Assembly (NCBI GenBank): GCA_015493615.1
Contig: WGCV01000035.1
Span: 1 to 64,000, forward strand
Length of the DNA: 64,000 nucleotides
Direction of reading: 5' to 3'
Source of the DNA: Melioribacteraceae bacterium
GTDB lineage: Bacteria > Bacteroidota > Ignavibacteria > Ignavibacteriales > Melioribacteraceae
Each line of letters opens with the position of its first letter. The first letter of the stretch is position 1. The notes beneath the pieces are model-generated. The model made no database searches. It was given only the letters and a program-made list of their open reading frames with translations, and was not told the origin of the DNA. Below, piece after piece: positions 8,549-17,870 of this stretch. Both the position numbers and the translations under genes were made by a program.

Positions 8549-9418
8549 ATGGGAAGTTCTTTAATCGACAAAGTAGTTAATCAAGTTTTTACCGAAAAAG
8601 CTTTACATGATTTTTACTGCACATACAACACGTGCGAGGGCTGGGAAAGAAATATTGTTGACCAGCCGGAAGCCGTTCAGAATATTATTCAAACCGGCGC
8701 CGATAGAATCGCGGCGGGACCCGGAATCGGGGACGAATTGCCGAACAGAGATATCGCGAGAATGATTGATCACACGCTTCTAAAGCCCGAAGCGACTCCG
8801 GACGATGTTACAAAGCTTTGCCATGAAGCCCGCGATTACCATTTCGCGTCGGTCTGCATTAACCCGAGCTATGTAAAACAGAGCTACGAAATTTTAAAAG
8901 AAACAGACGTTAAAGTCTGTACGGTTATCGGATTTCCTCTCGGCGCTACTACAACGGAAGTTAAACGCTGGGAAGCCGAGCAGGCTCTCGAAGAAGGCGC
9001 CGAAGAAATTGATATGGTAATTCATGTTGGCAAATTGAAAGCAGGCGATTTTGATTATGTTTTTAATGACATTAACCAAGTTGTGCGCGCCGCGCATAAA
9101 CATGGGGCAATATGCAAAGTGATTATCGAAACGGCGTTACTTACAGACGAAGAAAAAGTTAAAGCGTGTTTAATCTCAAAAGAAGCCCGCGCAGATTTCG
9201 TTAAAACATCCACCGGATTCAGCAAAGGCGGAGCAACCGCCGGCGACGTGGCTTTGATGAAGTACGTTGTGGGAAGCGCGATGGGCGTTAAGGCGTCAGG
9301 TGGAATCCGCTCGGCAGAGGACGCGCAAAAGATGATTGCAAGCGGCGCGGACAGAATAGGCGCGAGCGCAAGCGTTAAGATTGCCACGGGACAAACGGAC
9401 AACTCGAAAGGTTATTAA
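8549..9418 (+). CDS. deoC: Deoxyribose-phosphate aldolase
   Basis: Splits 2-deoxyribose 5-phosphate into acetaldehyde and glyceraldehyde 3-phosphate in deoxynucleoside salvage. The class I aldolase residues are present: Asp155 (EEIDMV), the Schiff-base Lys219 ([14 protein letters not shown]) and the proton-relay Lys248 (VKASGGIR). At 289 residues it is longer than the ~220 of short forms because of a ~65-residue N-terminal extension before the [10 protein letters not shown] start of the fold. That extension contains ADRIAAGPG, resembling the protein's own C-terminal ADRIGASAS. Its stop overlaps the next ATG (TAATG), so the downstream gene is translationally coupled. Confidence 0.95.
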   Translation: MGSSLIDKVVNQVFTEKALHDFYCTYNTCEGWERNIVDQPEAVQNIIQTGADRIAAGPGIGDELPNRDIARMIDHTLLKPEATPDDVTKLCHEARDYHFASVCINPSYVKQSYEILKETDVKVCTVIGFPLGATTTEVKRWEAEQALEEGAEEIDMVIHVGKLKAGDFDYVFNDINQVVRAAHKHGAICKVIIETALLTDEEKVKACLISKEARADFVKTSTGFSKGGATAGDVALMKYVVGSAMGVKASGGIRSAEDAQKMIASGADRIGASASVKIATGQTDNSKGY

Positions 9419-9645
9419 TGATATTGGATTTAGTTGTTACCAAAACCGATGACGGATTTGACGCTAAGATTCCTTCACTCAACGAAGCCGAAAGCTGGGC
9501 GCACACAGAGGATGAAGCGATCGAGAAAGTTATCGAACTGCTGATGTTCTACCTCGGGCTTGAAGATAAAAAAAAGATAAAAATCGATTTAGCACGCAAA
9601 GAAAATAACCAAACAATTTACAAACTTGTTTTCAACAAACGATGA
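9418..9645 (+). CDS. Small HicB-like fold protein
   Basis: A 75-residue protein with the beta-beta-alpha pattern of the HicB N-terminal domain: a DGFDAKIPSL strand pair, an acidic TEDEAIEKVIELL helix and a basic C-terminal strand. It overlaps deoC by one base (TAATG) and trmH by four (ATGA), so it is tightly embedded in a metabolic operon. No HicA-like toxin with a double-stranded-RNA-binding fold is next to it and it lacks a C-terminal DNA-binding domain, so a toxin-antitoxin role is unlikely. Function unknown. Confidence 0.65.
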   Translation: MILDLVVTKTDDGFDAKIPSLNEAESWAHTEDEAIEKVIELLMFYLGLEDKKKIKIDLARKENNQTIYKLVFNKR

Positions 9646-10232
9646 GAGAATTTTTAACCGAAAGACGATTGAATAAAATTACTCGCGTTGTAAACGAGCG
9701 TCAGCATTCGTTGCGCGTTGTAATTGAAAACGTTCACGACCCGCACAATGTAAGCGCGATATTCAGAACGTGCGACGCGGTAGGCGTCCCGAAAATCTTG
9801 CTCCTTTACAATACGGAATCTTTCCCGAAAATAAGCAGAATTTCATCTTCCTCCGCCAATAAGTGGATTGAGAAGGAACGGTTTTCCGATACTGCAGAAT
9901 GCTTTGCTTCGCTCAGAAAAGAAGGATTTAAAATTTATTCAACTCTGCTTGATAAAACCGCGAAAAATATTTACGATGTCGATTTTACCGAAAAGGTTGC
10001 GATCGTGATGGGAAACGAGCACAGAGGCGTTTCCGATGAAGCGGCGGAACTTTCCGACGGCTTAATTTATATTCCTATGCACGGAATGATACAAAGCTTA
10101 AATGTTTCGGTTGCGACAGCAGTTATTTTGTACGAAGCTCAGCGCCAGAGACTTGCCGCCGGGATGTACGAAAAATCGGAACTGCACGCCGAACAAATAG
10201 AAAACATGATTGACGAATGGAGCGATAAATAA
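9642..10232 (+). CDS. trmH: tRNA (guanosine-18-2'-O-)methyltransferase (SpoU family)
   Basis: A SPOUT-class enzyme that 2'-O-methylates G18 of tRNAs with S-adenosylmethionine. The three knot motifs are clear: motif 1 HNVSAIFRTCDAVG, motif 2 VMGNEHRGVS and motif 3 IPMHGMIQSLNVSVA. Asn and Arg in motif 1 and Ser-Leu-Asn in motif 3 are the usual catalytic and cofactor residues. At 196 residues it is a minimal form close to TrmH. It starts inside the preceding stop (ATGA). The last 13 codons are the first member of the downstream 538-base tandem repeat, so decayed copies of its C-terminus recur at 10729 and 11266. Confidence 0.9.
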   Translation: MREFLTERRLNKITRVVNERQHSLRVVIENVHDPHNVSAIFRTCDAVGVPKILLLYNTESFPKISRISSSSANKWIEKERFSDTAECFASLRKEGFKIYSTLLDKTAKNIYDVDFTEKVAIVMGNEHRGVSDEAAELSDGLIYIPMHGMIQSLNVSVATAVILYEAQRQRLAAGMYEKSELHAEQIENMIDEWSDK

Positions 10233-11325
10233 AATCATTGATTTTTGATCTACTGCGATAGGTTTTTGGGTTTCGATCGCAATGACAACGCCGTCTCGTA
10301 ATAGTCAGCGTCATTGCGAGGAGTGGAGCGACGAAGCAATCTCACCGAAAAACATACATTTGCTGAATATTCAAAAAGCGATTTTGCCGTTGAAGTTGAA
10401 TATTTAGGAGATTGCCGCGCTCACTCCGTTCGCTCGCAATGACGGCGTGTTGTTTATTAAGTCTGACAGTTTAGATCCTTCCCGCAAAAAGAACGGAGCA
10501 TGTATTTTATTAATAAATCTATTTGGTGAATAGTGAATTGTAATCCGCCGTGGCGGAGTGAATTATAATTGCCTTCGAGGTTGAATTAACATTAATGAGA
10601 CGCAGATACTGATGAATTTATTATGTTTTTTTCTGAAGTAAATTACCTTCAAGGCGCTTGCTCCTTGAAGGTAAAAATATACGAGTATCCAACCTTTAAG
10701 GAACAAGTACCTTAAAGGTTGCTGTTTCGAACAAATAGAAAGTATGATTGACGAATGGAGTGATAAATAAAATCATTGATTTTTGATCCACTGCGAAAGG
10801 TTTTTGGGTTTCGATCGCAATGACAACGCCGTCTCGTCATAGTCAGCGTCATTGCGAGGAGTGGAGCGACGAAGCAATCTCACCGGAAAACATACATTTG
10901 CTGAATATTCAAAAAGCGATTTTGCTGTTGAAGTTGAATATTTAGGAGATTGCCGCGCTCACTCCGTTCGCTCGCAATGACGGCGTGTTGTTTATTAAGT
11001 CTGACAGTTTAGATCCTTCCCGCAAAAAGAACGGAACATGTATTTTATTAATAAATCTATTTGGTGAATAGTGAATTGTAATCCGCCGTGGCGGAGTGAA
11101 TTATAATTGAGTTCGCGGTTGAATTAACATTAATGAGTCGCAGATACTGATGAATTTATTATGTTTTTTCTGGAGTAAATTACCTTCAAGGCGCTTGCTC
11201 CTTGAAGGTAAAAATAAACAAGCATCCAGTCTTTAAGGAACAAGTACCTTAAAGGTTGCTGTTTCGAACAATTAGGAAGCATGATTGACGAATAGAGCGA
11301 TAAATAAAATCATTGATTTTTGATT
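10191..11325. repeat. 538-base tandem duplication seeded from the trmH 3' end
   Basis: Two full units and the start of a third. The GAACAAATAG-type unit start recurs at 10191, 10729 and 11266 (periods 538 and 537). Each unit begins with the last 13 codons of trmH; the third copy has a premature TAG (GAATAGAGC). Inside each unit are one dispersed CGTCATTGCGAG...CTCGCAATGACG inverted repeat (10309-10444; about 10850-10983) and two long hairpins, TACCTTCAAGG..CCTTGAAGGTA (10644-10673) and AACCTTTAAGG..CCTTAAAGGTT (10691-10720), repeated near 11182-11260. No gene is present in 10233-11391. Confidence 0.93.
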
Positions 11326-11391
11326 TGTCTTTCTGAGTTAAATTATATAAAATTAAAACAGATTTTGTGAATTAATTCGGGAAAACAAAAA

Positions 11392-12168
11392 ATGAAAATC
11401 GGGCTTGTACAGTTCTCTCCCATTTGGGAAGACAAAAAAAAATCAATCAAAAAAGTAAATTCCCTTCTTGAAAAGATTAATCTTAGTGAAATTGAAATAC
11501 TAATTTTTCCGGAACTTTCTTTTACGGGATTTTCCATGAATGTTGAAAATCTTGCCGAAGAAATTGACGGAGAATCGATGCGTTATTTCCTTAAGCTCTC
11601 CGCCGATTATAAAATCAACGTCTTCGGCGGACTGATTGAAAAATATGAAAATAAGTTTTACAACACGCTGATTCATTTTGACGAGAACGGACTGATAAAA
11701 GCGCGCTACCGCAAAATACATCCTTTCTCTATGACAAACGAAGATAAATATTTTACCGCCGGGAAAGAAGTTGTTGTAACCAAAATCAAGGATGTTCATT
11801 TCGGACTTTCGATTTGTTACGATTTACGCTTTCCCGAACTCTACAGACTTCTAACTCTTAAAGGAGCTGAAGTCCTTGTAAACATTGCCAATTGGCCCGT
11901 TCCGAGAATCGCGCATTGGGAATTGATCACTAAAGCTACAGCGGTCCAGCAGCTCTCATATTTTATCGGCGTTAACCGAACCGGAGACGACCCATACAAC
12001 AGTTACAGCGGCTCAAGTTGCGTGGTTTCCCCGGCGGGCGAAGATTTGGTTAGAAATTACAATGACGAGAAAATTATTGTTTTTGATATTGACATTGAGG
12101 AAGTGAATAAAATTAGGAAAAAATTTCCTTTCCTTGAGGATGTCAAATTGATTTCGGCGAAAGATTAA
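11392..12168 (+). CDS. Carbon-nitrogen hydrolase, probable omega-amidase (YafV/Nit2-like)
   Basis: A 258-residue nitrilase-superfamily enzyme with the full catalytic triad: Glu41 (FPELSFTGF), Lys108 (YRKIHPF) and Cys142 (ICYDLRFPELYR). The ICYDLRFPE context and the length fit the YafV/Nit2 branch, whose members deamidate 2-oxoglutaramate and 2-oxosuccinamate formed by glutamine and asparagine transaminases. That substrate is inferred from motif context only; other short-chain amidases remain possible. It has its own upstream region after the tandem repeat, and no genes follow it on the same strand. Confidence 0.88.
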   Translation: MKIGLVQFSPIWEDKKKSIKKVNSLLEKINLSEIEILIFPELSFTGFSMNVENLAEEIDGESMRYFLKLSADYKINVFGGLIEKYENKFYNTLIHFDENGLIKARYRKIHPFSMTNEDKYFTAGKEVVVTKIKDVHFGLSICYDLRFPELYRLLTLKGAEVLVNIANWPVPRIAHWELITKATAVQQLSYFIGVNRTGDDPYNSYSGSSCVVSPAGEDLVRNYNDEKIIVFDIDIEEVNKIRKKFPFLEDVKLISAKD

Positions 12169-12490
12169 ACTCAAAATTGTCAATAGGCTGAAAATTTCTA
12201 ATGACCGCCTTTAGGGAATAGATGAGCTAAATTATAAAAAACAATAAGTTGACTGACGTAAAAATGTGAAGTTTAGACAAAAAACAGATAGGAAAATCTT
12301 AAAAATCAAACTTGTTCTACTTGTAGCACAGATTGATTAGTGAGCTTGTGAACGGTCAATCTGTGGCAATTAATAATTTAGCGTTATTTTTTTTCGCAGA
12401 CTGCAAGCAATCTACGCTACAAAAGAATTTTTGTTATTCGAGTTTTTAGAGCAAAAAAATTTTTCTAATGACAATTTAGGATCAAAACAA
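12169..12490. other. Intergenic gap with one long inverted repeat
   Basis: No gene is seen. CACAGATTGA (12327-12336) is inverted as TCAATCTGTG (12355-12364) around an 18-base loop. It could be a weak transcription end for the plus-strand amidase gene or a repeat remnant; no T run follows directly. Confidence 0.45.
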
Positions 12491-12517
12491 AATAGCCCTT
12501 TTCAACAAAGGGCTATT
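12491..12517 (-). terminator. Terminator of the liv/CBS gene cluster
   Basis: AATAGCCCTTT (12491-12501) pairs with AAAGGGCTATT (12507-12517). On the minus strand the stem is followed by TTGTTTTGAT, a few bases after the CBS-ACT gene's stop. On the plus strand CTCATTTTT follows, so it may act in both directions. Confidence 0.85.
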
Positions 12518-12542
12518 CTCATTTTTATCAGATTATTTAATC

Positions 12543-13196
12543 TTAAAGTTCTTCAATCATCTGTACATTTTCAAACTTATCTTCCAACTGAGCAATAATT
12601 TTATCTATATTTTCTTTATCGGTCTGGAAGCGGATAATTACCGAACGTCGATTTTCCCGCACTTCGTAATAAGTGTTTAAGATACTGATACACTTATGTT
12701 TGTAGTTATCGAGAATATCGCAGACTTCCTTGATTGCTCCCCCTTCGTCAGGCAAGCACATCGATACGCGGTAACTCGGAACTCTTGCGCCGGTAATTCT
12801 AATCAAAGCGTTAAAAACGTCGTGTTCGGTAAGCATTCCGACCAAATCGCCCTTTCCGTCAACAACAGGCAATCCGCCGATTTTCTCATCGAACATGAGC
12901 ACAGCCGCTTTTTCAATCGTTGAATCATCTCTGATTGTAAAAGGATTTTTCTTGTAAATATCTTTAATTTTTATTTTGGAAAGAAGATAATGGACCTCCC
13001 AAACGTCAAGAGAAGTAACTTTTGAAGGAGACGCTTCTTTCAAATCCCTGTCGGAAATTATCCCTACGAGTTTGCCATCTTTCATTACCGGCAAACGTCT
13101 GATTCTGTTCCTTTTGAGAGTTTCGACCGCCTCGGTAAGAGTATCGTTAATATCAATTGTAATCGGATTTTTACTCATCCATTTTCTGACTAACAT
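12543..13196 (-). CDS. CBS-pair plus ACT-domain protein (AcuB-like)
   Basis: A 217-residue cytoplasmic regulator. Two CBS domains span about 1-60 (MSKNPITI..GIISDRDL) and 75-135 (FTIRDDSTIEKA..GMLTEHDV), followed by an ACT-like domain at 140-217 (VSMCLPDEGGAIKEVCDILD). This order matches AcuB-type proteins; CBS pairs bind adenine nucleotides and ACT domains often sense amino acids. It is the last gene of the liv cluster, 14 bases after livF with an AGGAG site, so a role in sensing energy or amino acid status around branched-chain amino acid uptake is plausible but unproven. Confidence 0.88.
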   Translation of the reverse strand: MLVRKWMSKNPITIDINDTLTEAVETLKRNRIRRLPVMKDGKLVGIISDRDLKEASPSKVTSLDVWEVHYLLSKIKIKDIYKKNPFTIRDDSTIEKAAVLMFDEKIGGLPVVDGKGDLVGMLTEHDVFNALIRITGARVPSYRVSMCLPDEGGAIKEVCDILDNYKHKCISILNTYYEVRENRRSVIIRFQTDKENIDKIIAQLEDKFENVQMIEEL

Positions 13197-13210
13197 TTTA
13201 TGCTCCTAAT

Positions 13211-13915
13211 TTATATTCCTAAGAATGCTTCTTTAACATGGTCGTCGTTCAGTAATTGTTGTCCTGTACCTTCCATAACGATTTTTCCGTTTTCCAGTAC
13301 ATAAGCTCTGTCGCAGAACTTCAATGTAGCCTGAACATTCTGCTCAACAAGAAGAACTGTAATCCCTTGTTTCCTGACGCTTTTAATAATATCGAAGATA
13401 TCCTGAACAAGCACGGGGGCAAGCCCTAAACTCGGCTCATCGAACATCAAAAGTTTCGGCTTAGCCATTAATCCTCGGGCAACGGCAACCATCTGCTGTT
13501 CGCCGCCGCTTAACGTTCCCGCTAACTGCGTTCTTCTGTCGCGCAGTTTAGGAAACAAGTCATAGCAAATCTCCATGGTTTCGGCTCGCTTCTCTTTTGC
13601 CTCTCCCCACAAAGCTCCCATTATCAGGTTTTCTTCAACAGTCATTTCGTTAAACAGACGCCTTCCTTCCGGAACATGCACCAATCCCTTTTTAAGAATA
13701 TCTTCCGGTTTAAGATTTGTTACATCGCCTCCGTTAAAAGTAATTTTTCCGTTGGATACTTTTTGAAGCCCCGATATAGTTTTTATAATAGATGATTTTC
13801 CGGCGCCGTTTGCTCCTACAAGAACAACAATTTCGCCTTCGTGCACTTCAAAGGAAACATCCCAAAGCACTTGAAGGTCGCCGTAACTCATATCTACATT
13901 TTCTAATTTTAGCAT
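13211..13915 (-). CDS. livF: Branched-chain amino acid ABC transporter ATP-binding protein LivF
   Basis: A 234-residue ABC ATPase on the cytoplasmic face of the Liv transporter. Walker A GANGAGKSS (~35-43), Q-loop, signature LSGGEQQ (~136), Walker B LLMFDEPSLGLAP and switch His region LLVEQN are intact. The EPSLGLAPVLVQDIF segment and the VEQNVQATLKFCDRAYVLENG end are typical of LivF rather than LivG. It follows livG by 12 bases with an AGGAGA site before the ATG. Confidence 0.95.
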   Translation of the reverse strand: MLKLENVDMSYGDLQVLWDVSFEVHEGEIVVLVGANGAGKSSIIKTISGLQKVSNGKITFNGGDVTNLKPEDILKKGLVHVPEGRRLFNEMTVEENLIMGALWGEAKEKRAETMEICYDLFPKLRDRRTQLAGTLSGGEQQMVAVARGLMAKPKLLMFDEPSLGLAPVLVQDIFDIIKSVRKQGITVLLVEQNVQATLKFCDRAYVLENGKIVMEGTGQQLLNDDHVKEAFLGI

Positions 13916-13927
13916 GAAATTTTTCTC

Positions 13928-14650
13928 CTAATGATAATCGCTTCCTAAATATGCTTCGATTACGGTCGGGTTTGCCGCTACTTCAGCCGGACTACCTTCC
14001 GTAATAGTTGTTCCGTAAGCAATTGCATGAATTCTATCCGAAATATTCATAATAACTTTCATTATATGCTCAACGATAATAATGGTTATTCCCAAGTCGG
14101 AACGAATTGCTCTAATGATATCAATCGCTTCATCCAACTCCGCCGGATTTAATCCCGCGGCTGTTTCATCAAGCAACAGAAGTGTCGGTCTTGTTGCAAG
14201 AGCTTTGGCAATTTCCAGTCTTTTTCTTCCCGCAATCGGCAAACCGCCCGCTTTTTGATGTGCAACATGGTCGAGATGTGTAAATTCAAGAACTTCTCTC
14301 GTAACTCTTTTTGCGCCTTCAAAAGTCGATTCCCTTGAAAAAGCGGCTGCCATAATATTATCAGCGACGGATAATCTTTTCAAAGGTTTTACCACTTGAA
14401 AAGTCCGCCCGATTCCGAGCATTGCTATTTCGTGTGTTTTTTTATGTGTAATATTATTTCCTTTAAAAATAATATCTCCGGACGAAACAGGGAAGAAATG
14501 ATTTATAAGATTAAAAATTGTAGTTTTACCGCTTCCGTTAGGTCCAATCAATCCGAGTATTTCTCCTTCCTCGACATCAAAAGAGACGTTGTTAACTGCG
14601 GTAAGTCCGCCAAAATTTTTAGTTACATTTTTTAATGAAAGTATGCTCAT
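13928..14650 (-). CDS. livG: Branched-chain amino acid ABC transporter ATP-binding protein LivG
   Basis: A 240-residue ABC ATPase. Walker A GPNGSGKTT (~36-44), the LivG-typical GIGRTFQVVKPLKRLSV segment, the signature region AGRKRLEIAKAL, Walker B LLLLDETAAGLNP, and IVEHIMKVIM with the switch His. Its ATG overlaps the livM stop (ATGA), so the two are translated together. LivG normally pairs with LivF as a heterodimer that drives LivH/LivM. Confidence 0.95.
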   Translation of the reverse strand: MSILSLKNVTKNFGGLTAVNNVSFDVEEGEILGLIGPNGSGKTTIFNLINHFFPVSSGDIIFKGNNITHKKTHEIAMLGIGRTFQVVKPLKRLSVADNIMAAAFSRESTFEGAKRVTREVLEFTHLDHVAHQKAGGLPIAGRKRLEIAKALATRPTLLLLDETAAGLNPAELDEAIDIIRAIRSDLGITIIIVEHIMKVIMNISDRIHAIAYGTTITEGSPAEVAANPTVIEAYLGSDYH

Positions 14651-15630
14651 TTTTTCATCTCCGACTTTCTTTTCAGATGCAATTTTTTTCTAATCAAATC
14701 CCAATCTCCTACTACTCCGCCGGGTAAATAAAGAATAACGAAGATAACCAGCAGTCCGAAAACAAAAGCGTGCATTCCGGAAACCCATTGCGGAGCGAAT
14801 CCGAAGAAAGCGGAACGAAACGTCTCCTGCAGCAGAACCATAATAATTGCTCCGATTGCAGGTCCCCAAATAGTACCTACTCCGCCGATAATACCGACCA
14901 GGATTGAAATAATCGAGATGTTATGAAGAGCAAACACAGTTTCGGGATCAATAAATCCCATATATATAAAGTAAAATGCGCCCGCCATTCCAGCCCAGAA
15001 TGAAGATAAGCCCATAGAAATATTTTTATACTTACTGGCGTTGATGCCGATTGCGGAAGCCGCATCCTCATCTTCGCGAATCGAAAGGAAATAATAACCT
15101 TCTCTCCGTCTCATCACCACTTTTACGGTTAAAATAGTTCCCGCGGCAATTGCGAGAATGATGAAGTAATAAGGATATTTACTTACCCATGTAGTCATGT
15201 AAAGAATTCCGTTATGACCGTTGGTAAGCCATTCCTCCTGCCCGAATGCGATGCGCAAAATTTCTGCGGCAGCCAATGTGCCCAGCGCAAAGTAGGGACC
15301 CCGTAACCGGAAAACGACAATTCCGAGTAAATAACCGAGAATTACCGCCGTAATTCCGCCGAACAATAAGCCCCACCAGGGAGAAACTTTGAATAAGAAA
15401 AACGGCACACCGGCAGCATAAGCGCCTATCCCGAAAAACGCCGCATGACCAAAAGAAACTTGTCCCGTATAACCGGCAAGAAGATTCCACGATGTTCCCA
15501 GCACTACCCACAATACCACAAAAATCAGAAGACCTTGTATGTAGGGAGAAAAGTCAAAGATAAAAGGGAGCGCCAAGGCAAAAATAAAAATGCCGATTTC
15601 CGATTTACTGATAAATTTATCATTATGCAT
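14647..15630 (-). CDS. livM: Branched-chain amino acid ABC transporter permease LivM
   Basis: A 327-residue inner-membrane permease with about nine hydrophobic segments. Family features are the N-terminal LLAGYTGQVSFGHAAFFGIGAY motif region, the central RREGYYFLSIREDEDAASAIGI coupling region that contacts the ATPase, and GVGTIWGPAIGA near the end. The length is usual for LivM. It is four-base overlapped by livG and lies 7 bases after livH. Confidence 0.94.
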   Translation of the reverse strand: MHNDKFISKSEIGIFIFALALPFIFDFSPYIQGLLIFVVLWVVLGTSWNLLAGYTGQVSFGHAAFFGIGAYAAGVPFFLFKVSPWWGLLFGGITAVILGYLLGIVVFRLRGPYFALGTLAAAEILRIAFGQEEWLTNGHNGILYMTTWVSKYPYYFIILAIAAGTILTVKVVMRRREGYYFLSIREDEDAASAIGINASKYKNISMGLSSFWAGMAGAFYFIYMGFIDPETVFALHNISIISILVGIIGGVGTIWGPAIGAIIMVLLQETFRSAFFGFAPQWVSGMHAFVFGLLVIFVILYLPGGVVGDWDLIRKKLHLKRKSEMKK

Positions 15631-15637
15631 AATCTAC

Positions 15638-16513
15638 CTACACTTTCGTTAAACTTTTTAATCCTCCCGGTAAGAAGACTAAAACCAGGAGAAAAATAAT
15701 TAATCCGTAAGCGTCTCTATATCCGGAGGAAAGATAAGTAGCTCCGAACGTTTCCGCCAACGCAAGAACGATACCGCCGGTTATTGCGCCCACGGTAGAA
15801 CCGAGTCCTCCGAGAATTGTAATCACAAACGCTTTGGCTGTAAATTCAGGACCGACATCCGGATAAAGATAGAAAATCGGGAGAAAAAACGTTCCGGCTG
15901 CGGCAATCAATGCGCTGCCGATTCCGTAGGTTAAAACCGTAATCTTTTCCGCACTAACTCCCATTAAGGAAGCAGCCAGTCTGTCCTGAGCGGTCGCCCG
16001 TATTGAACGCCCCAAGTCGGTTTTCATCAATAAATAAAATAATCCGGCGGTCAATAAAAGAGAAACAATAAACGCGATTAAAAGCGGAATACTGATTGAC
16101 ACGCCGCCTAAATCCCAAGCTTGTCCGGTATAGCTGGTTTGAACCGAACGATAATCCGACGTAAATAAAAACCGCGCAAGTTCAACTAATACCATTCCGA
16201 TACCGACGGTCATCAATACTTGGTTCTCAGGTAAAATCGAATCCTTTTCAATTAATGGGTTGAGTAAATATTTACTCAAAAACTTTGCTAAATAAAATGT
16301 AAAAGGAACCGACAGAACCACTGATAAGTAAGGATCGATACCCAAGTAATTCCATGCCGACCAAGACACATACATGGCAACCATCATTAACTGACCGTGC
16401 GCCAAGTTAATTATTTTGAGAACGCCCATGATCAGAGACATTCCCAAACCGATTATTGCGTAAAGTCCGCCTACCAGCAATCCGGAAATCAAAGATTGCA
16501 AAAACATTTCCAT
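15638..16513 (-). CDS. livH: Branched-chain amino acid ABC transporter permease LivH
   Basis: A 291-residue inner-membrane permease. The typical N-terminus (GLLVGGLYAIIGLGMSLIMGV, KIINLAHGQLMM), the TDLGRSIRATAQD coupling loop, and a C-terminal TILGGLGSTVGAITGG are present. A GGAGA site precedes the ATG. An intergenic hairpin at 16570-16595 separates it from the binding-protein gene upstream, which would lower its expression relative to that gene. Confidence 0.94.
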   Translation of the reverse strand: MEMFLQSLISGLLVGGLYAIIGLGMSLIMGVLKIINLAHGQLMMVAMYVSWSAWNYLGIDPYLSVVLSVPFTFYLAKFLSKYLLNPLIEKDSILPENQVLMTVGIGMVLVELARFLFTSDYRSVQTSYTGQAWDLGGVSISIPLLIAFIVSLLLTAGLFYLLMKTDLGRSIRATAQDRLAASLMGVSAEKITVLTYGIGSALIAAAGTFFLPIFYLYPDVGPEFTAKAFVITILGGLGSTVGAITGGIVLALAETFGATYLSSGYRDAYGLIIFLLVLVFLPGGLKSLTKV

Positions 16514-16569
16514 AATTTCTCCAAAGGAATTTTGTAAGAAGTTTTCTCTCTAAAAAACAAATAAAAATT

Positions 16570-16595
16570 GTCTGCCCTATTGAGTTAGGGCAGAC
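16570..16595 (-). terminator. Internal terminator between binding protein and livH
   Basis: GTCTGCCCTA (16570-16579) pairs with TAGGGCAGAC (16586-16595). Read on the minus strand the stem is followed by AATTTTTAT. It lies 20 bases after the binding-protein stop and before livH. Partial read-through would yield excess binding protein over permease, as in many ABC operons. Confidence 0.85.
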
Positions 16596-16614
16596 CAAAA
16601 CAGATCAAATCAGA

Positions 16615-17850
16615 TTATTTCCAAATCTTTTTATAATCAATAGGATAATAAATCGGCGCGTTTGCAAGGTTTTTAGGCCATACTAATTTTAATGCGCCGT
16701 TTTGCCACTGAACTACGTAAGTGGTCATTTTATTCTGATGAATTTTTTCACCGTAGGAAGTAAATTTGACGGGACCGAAAGCTGTCATCATATCGGTTTT
16801 ATCCAAAGCTTTTTTAATATTTTCTTTGGAATAATCGCCGTTGCAGCGTTTCAGAACATTTGCCACTACGTAAGCGGCAGAATAAGCTTCAGCGCCGTGA
16901 TAATCAGGACCGTCGCCGCCGTACTTCTTAATATAGTTATCATAGAAAGCTTTGGCTCCGGGAATAGGAAGCGTTTGGTGCCATAATGTCGCCGAGAAAA
17001 CGCCTTCGGAAGCTTTGCCTGCATTTTCTTTGAAAGCTGGCATTGTAAATCCGGCTCCCGCGCCGACGTAAAGTTTAGGCTGGAAGTTTAATTCGCGAGC
17101 CTGTTTCATTAACATTGCCGCGTCCATAACGTAGGAAATCATATAAACCATATCAGGTTTAACTTTCTTCGCGTTCAGAAGAATAGGTTTGAAATCAACA
17201 GTACCGCTTGAATATGCTTGAGTTCCGAGAACTTTGATACCTAATTTACCCGCAGTTTTTGCGAAAGATTTTGCTCCCTTCGTTCCGAAAGTTGTGTTTT
17301 CATGAATTAAGAAAACGGTTTTAGGTTTAATAACCTGTGACAACATTGTTTCCAATCCGGAAGCATATTCCGAAACAGGAGGATTCATACGATAAATGTA
17401 GAATTTATCTCCATCTTTGGTTGTCAGGTTAAAAGCAGCAGGCTGTGTAATTTTATCTACAGAACCGGTGTTAACCAAGAACGGAGTTCTGTACTGCTGA
17501 GCAACTGCCGCCGCCGCAAAAGTAACCGATGACGAATAACCGCCGGCTAACATTGGAACTTTGTCAACATTGATTAATTTTTCCGCCGCTGCGCGACCTA
17601 CATCCGGCTTGCCGGTATCGTCTTCATAAGCAAAATCAATTTTTCTTCCGTTAATACCGCCTTTAGCGTTAATTTCAGCTTTTGCCAACTCGTAAGCATT
17701 TTTCTCCATTGTTCCGAACTTAGCTTTGCTTCCCGTAAGAGGAAGAATAACGCCTATTTTGATAGGTCCGTTGTCTTTCTTACTGCAGCCGTTAAAACTG
17801 AATAGGAAAGAAACGCTGAGTAACGCAATTAATAATTTTCCAAATTTCAT
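16615..17850 (-). CDS. Branched-chain amino acid-type substrate-binding lipoprotein (LivJ/LivK family)
   Basis: A 411-residue periplasmic-binding-protein type I lipoprotein: signal peptide with lipobox ending at Cys22 (SFNGC), then the family opening IKIGVILPLTGSKAKFG, the EDDTGKPDVGRAAAEKLI segment and GGYSSSVTFAAAAVAQQ. It presents the ligand to the LivHMGF complex encoded downstream. The start has AAGGAGGTACG before the ATG. The ligand could be branched-chain or other amino acids, or amides; the family is broad and the binding-site residues cannot be read with certainty. Confidence 0.93.
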   Translation of the reverse strand: MKFGKLLIALLSVSFLFSFNGCSKKDNGPIKIGVILPLTGSKAKFGTMEKNAYELAKAEINAKGGINGRKIDFAYEDDTGKPDVGRAAAEKLINVDKVPMLAGGYSSSVTFAAAAVAQQYRTPFLVNTGSVDKITQPAAFNLTTKDGDKFYIYRMNPPVSEYASGLETMLSQVIKPKTVFLIHENTTFGTKGAKSFAKTAGKLGIKVLGTQAYSSGTVDFKPILLNAKKVKPDMVYMISYVMDAAMLMKQARELNFQPKLYVGAGAGFTMPAFKENAGKASEGVFSATLWHQTLPIPGAKAFYDNYIKKYGGDGPDYHGAEAYSAAYVVANVLKRCNGDYSKENIKKALDKTDMMTAFGPVKFTSYGEKIHQNKMTTYVVQWQNGALKLVWPKNLANAPIYYPIDYKKIWK

Positions 17851-17870
17851 CGTACCTCCTTGAATTTGGT

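Noticed and set aside
9418-9645. HicAB toxin-antitoxin module
   Set aside because: Only a HicB-like fold is seen; no toxin gene is adjacent and the gene is embedded in a metabolic operon.
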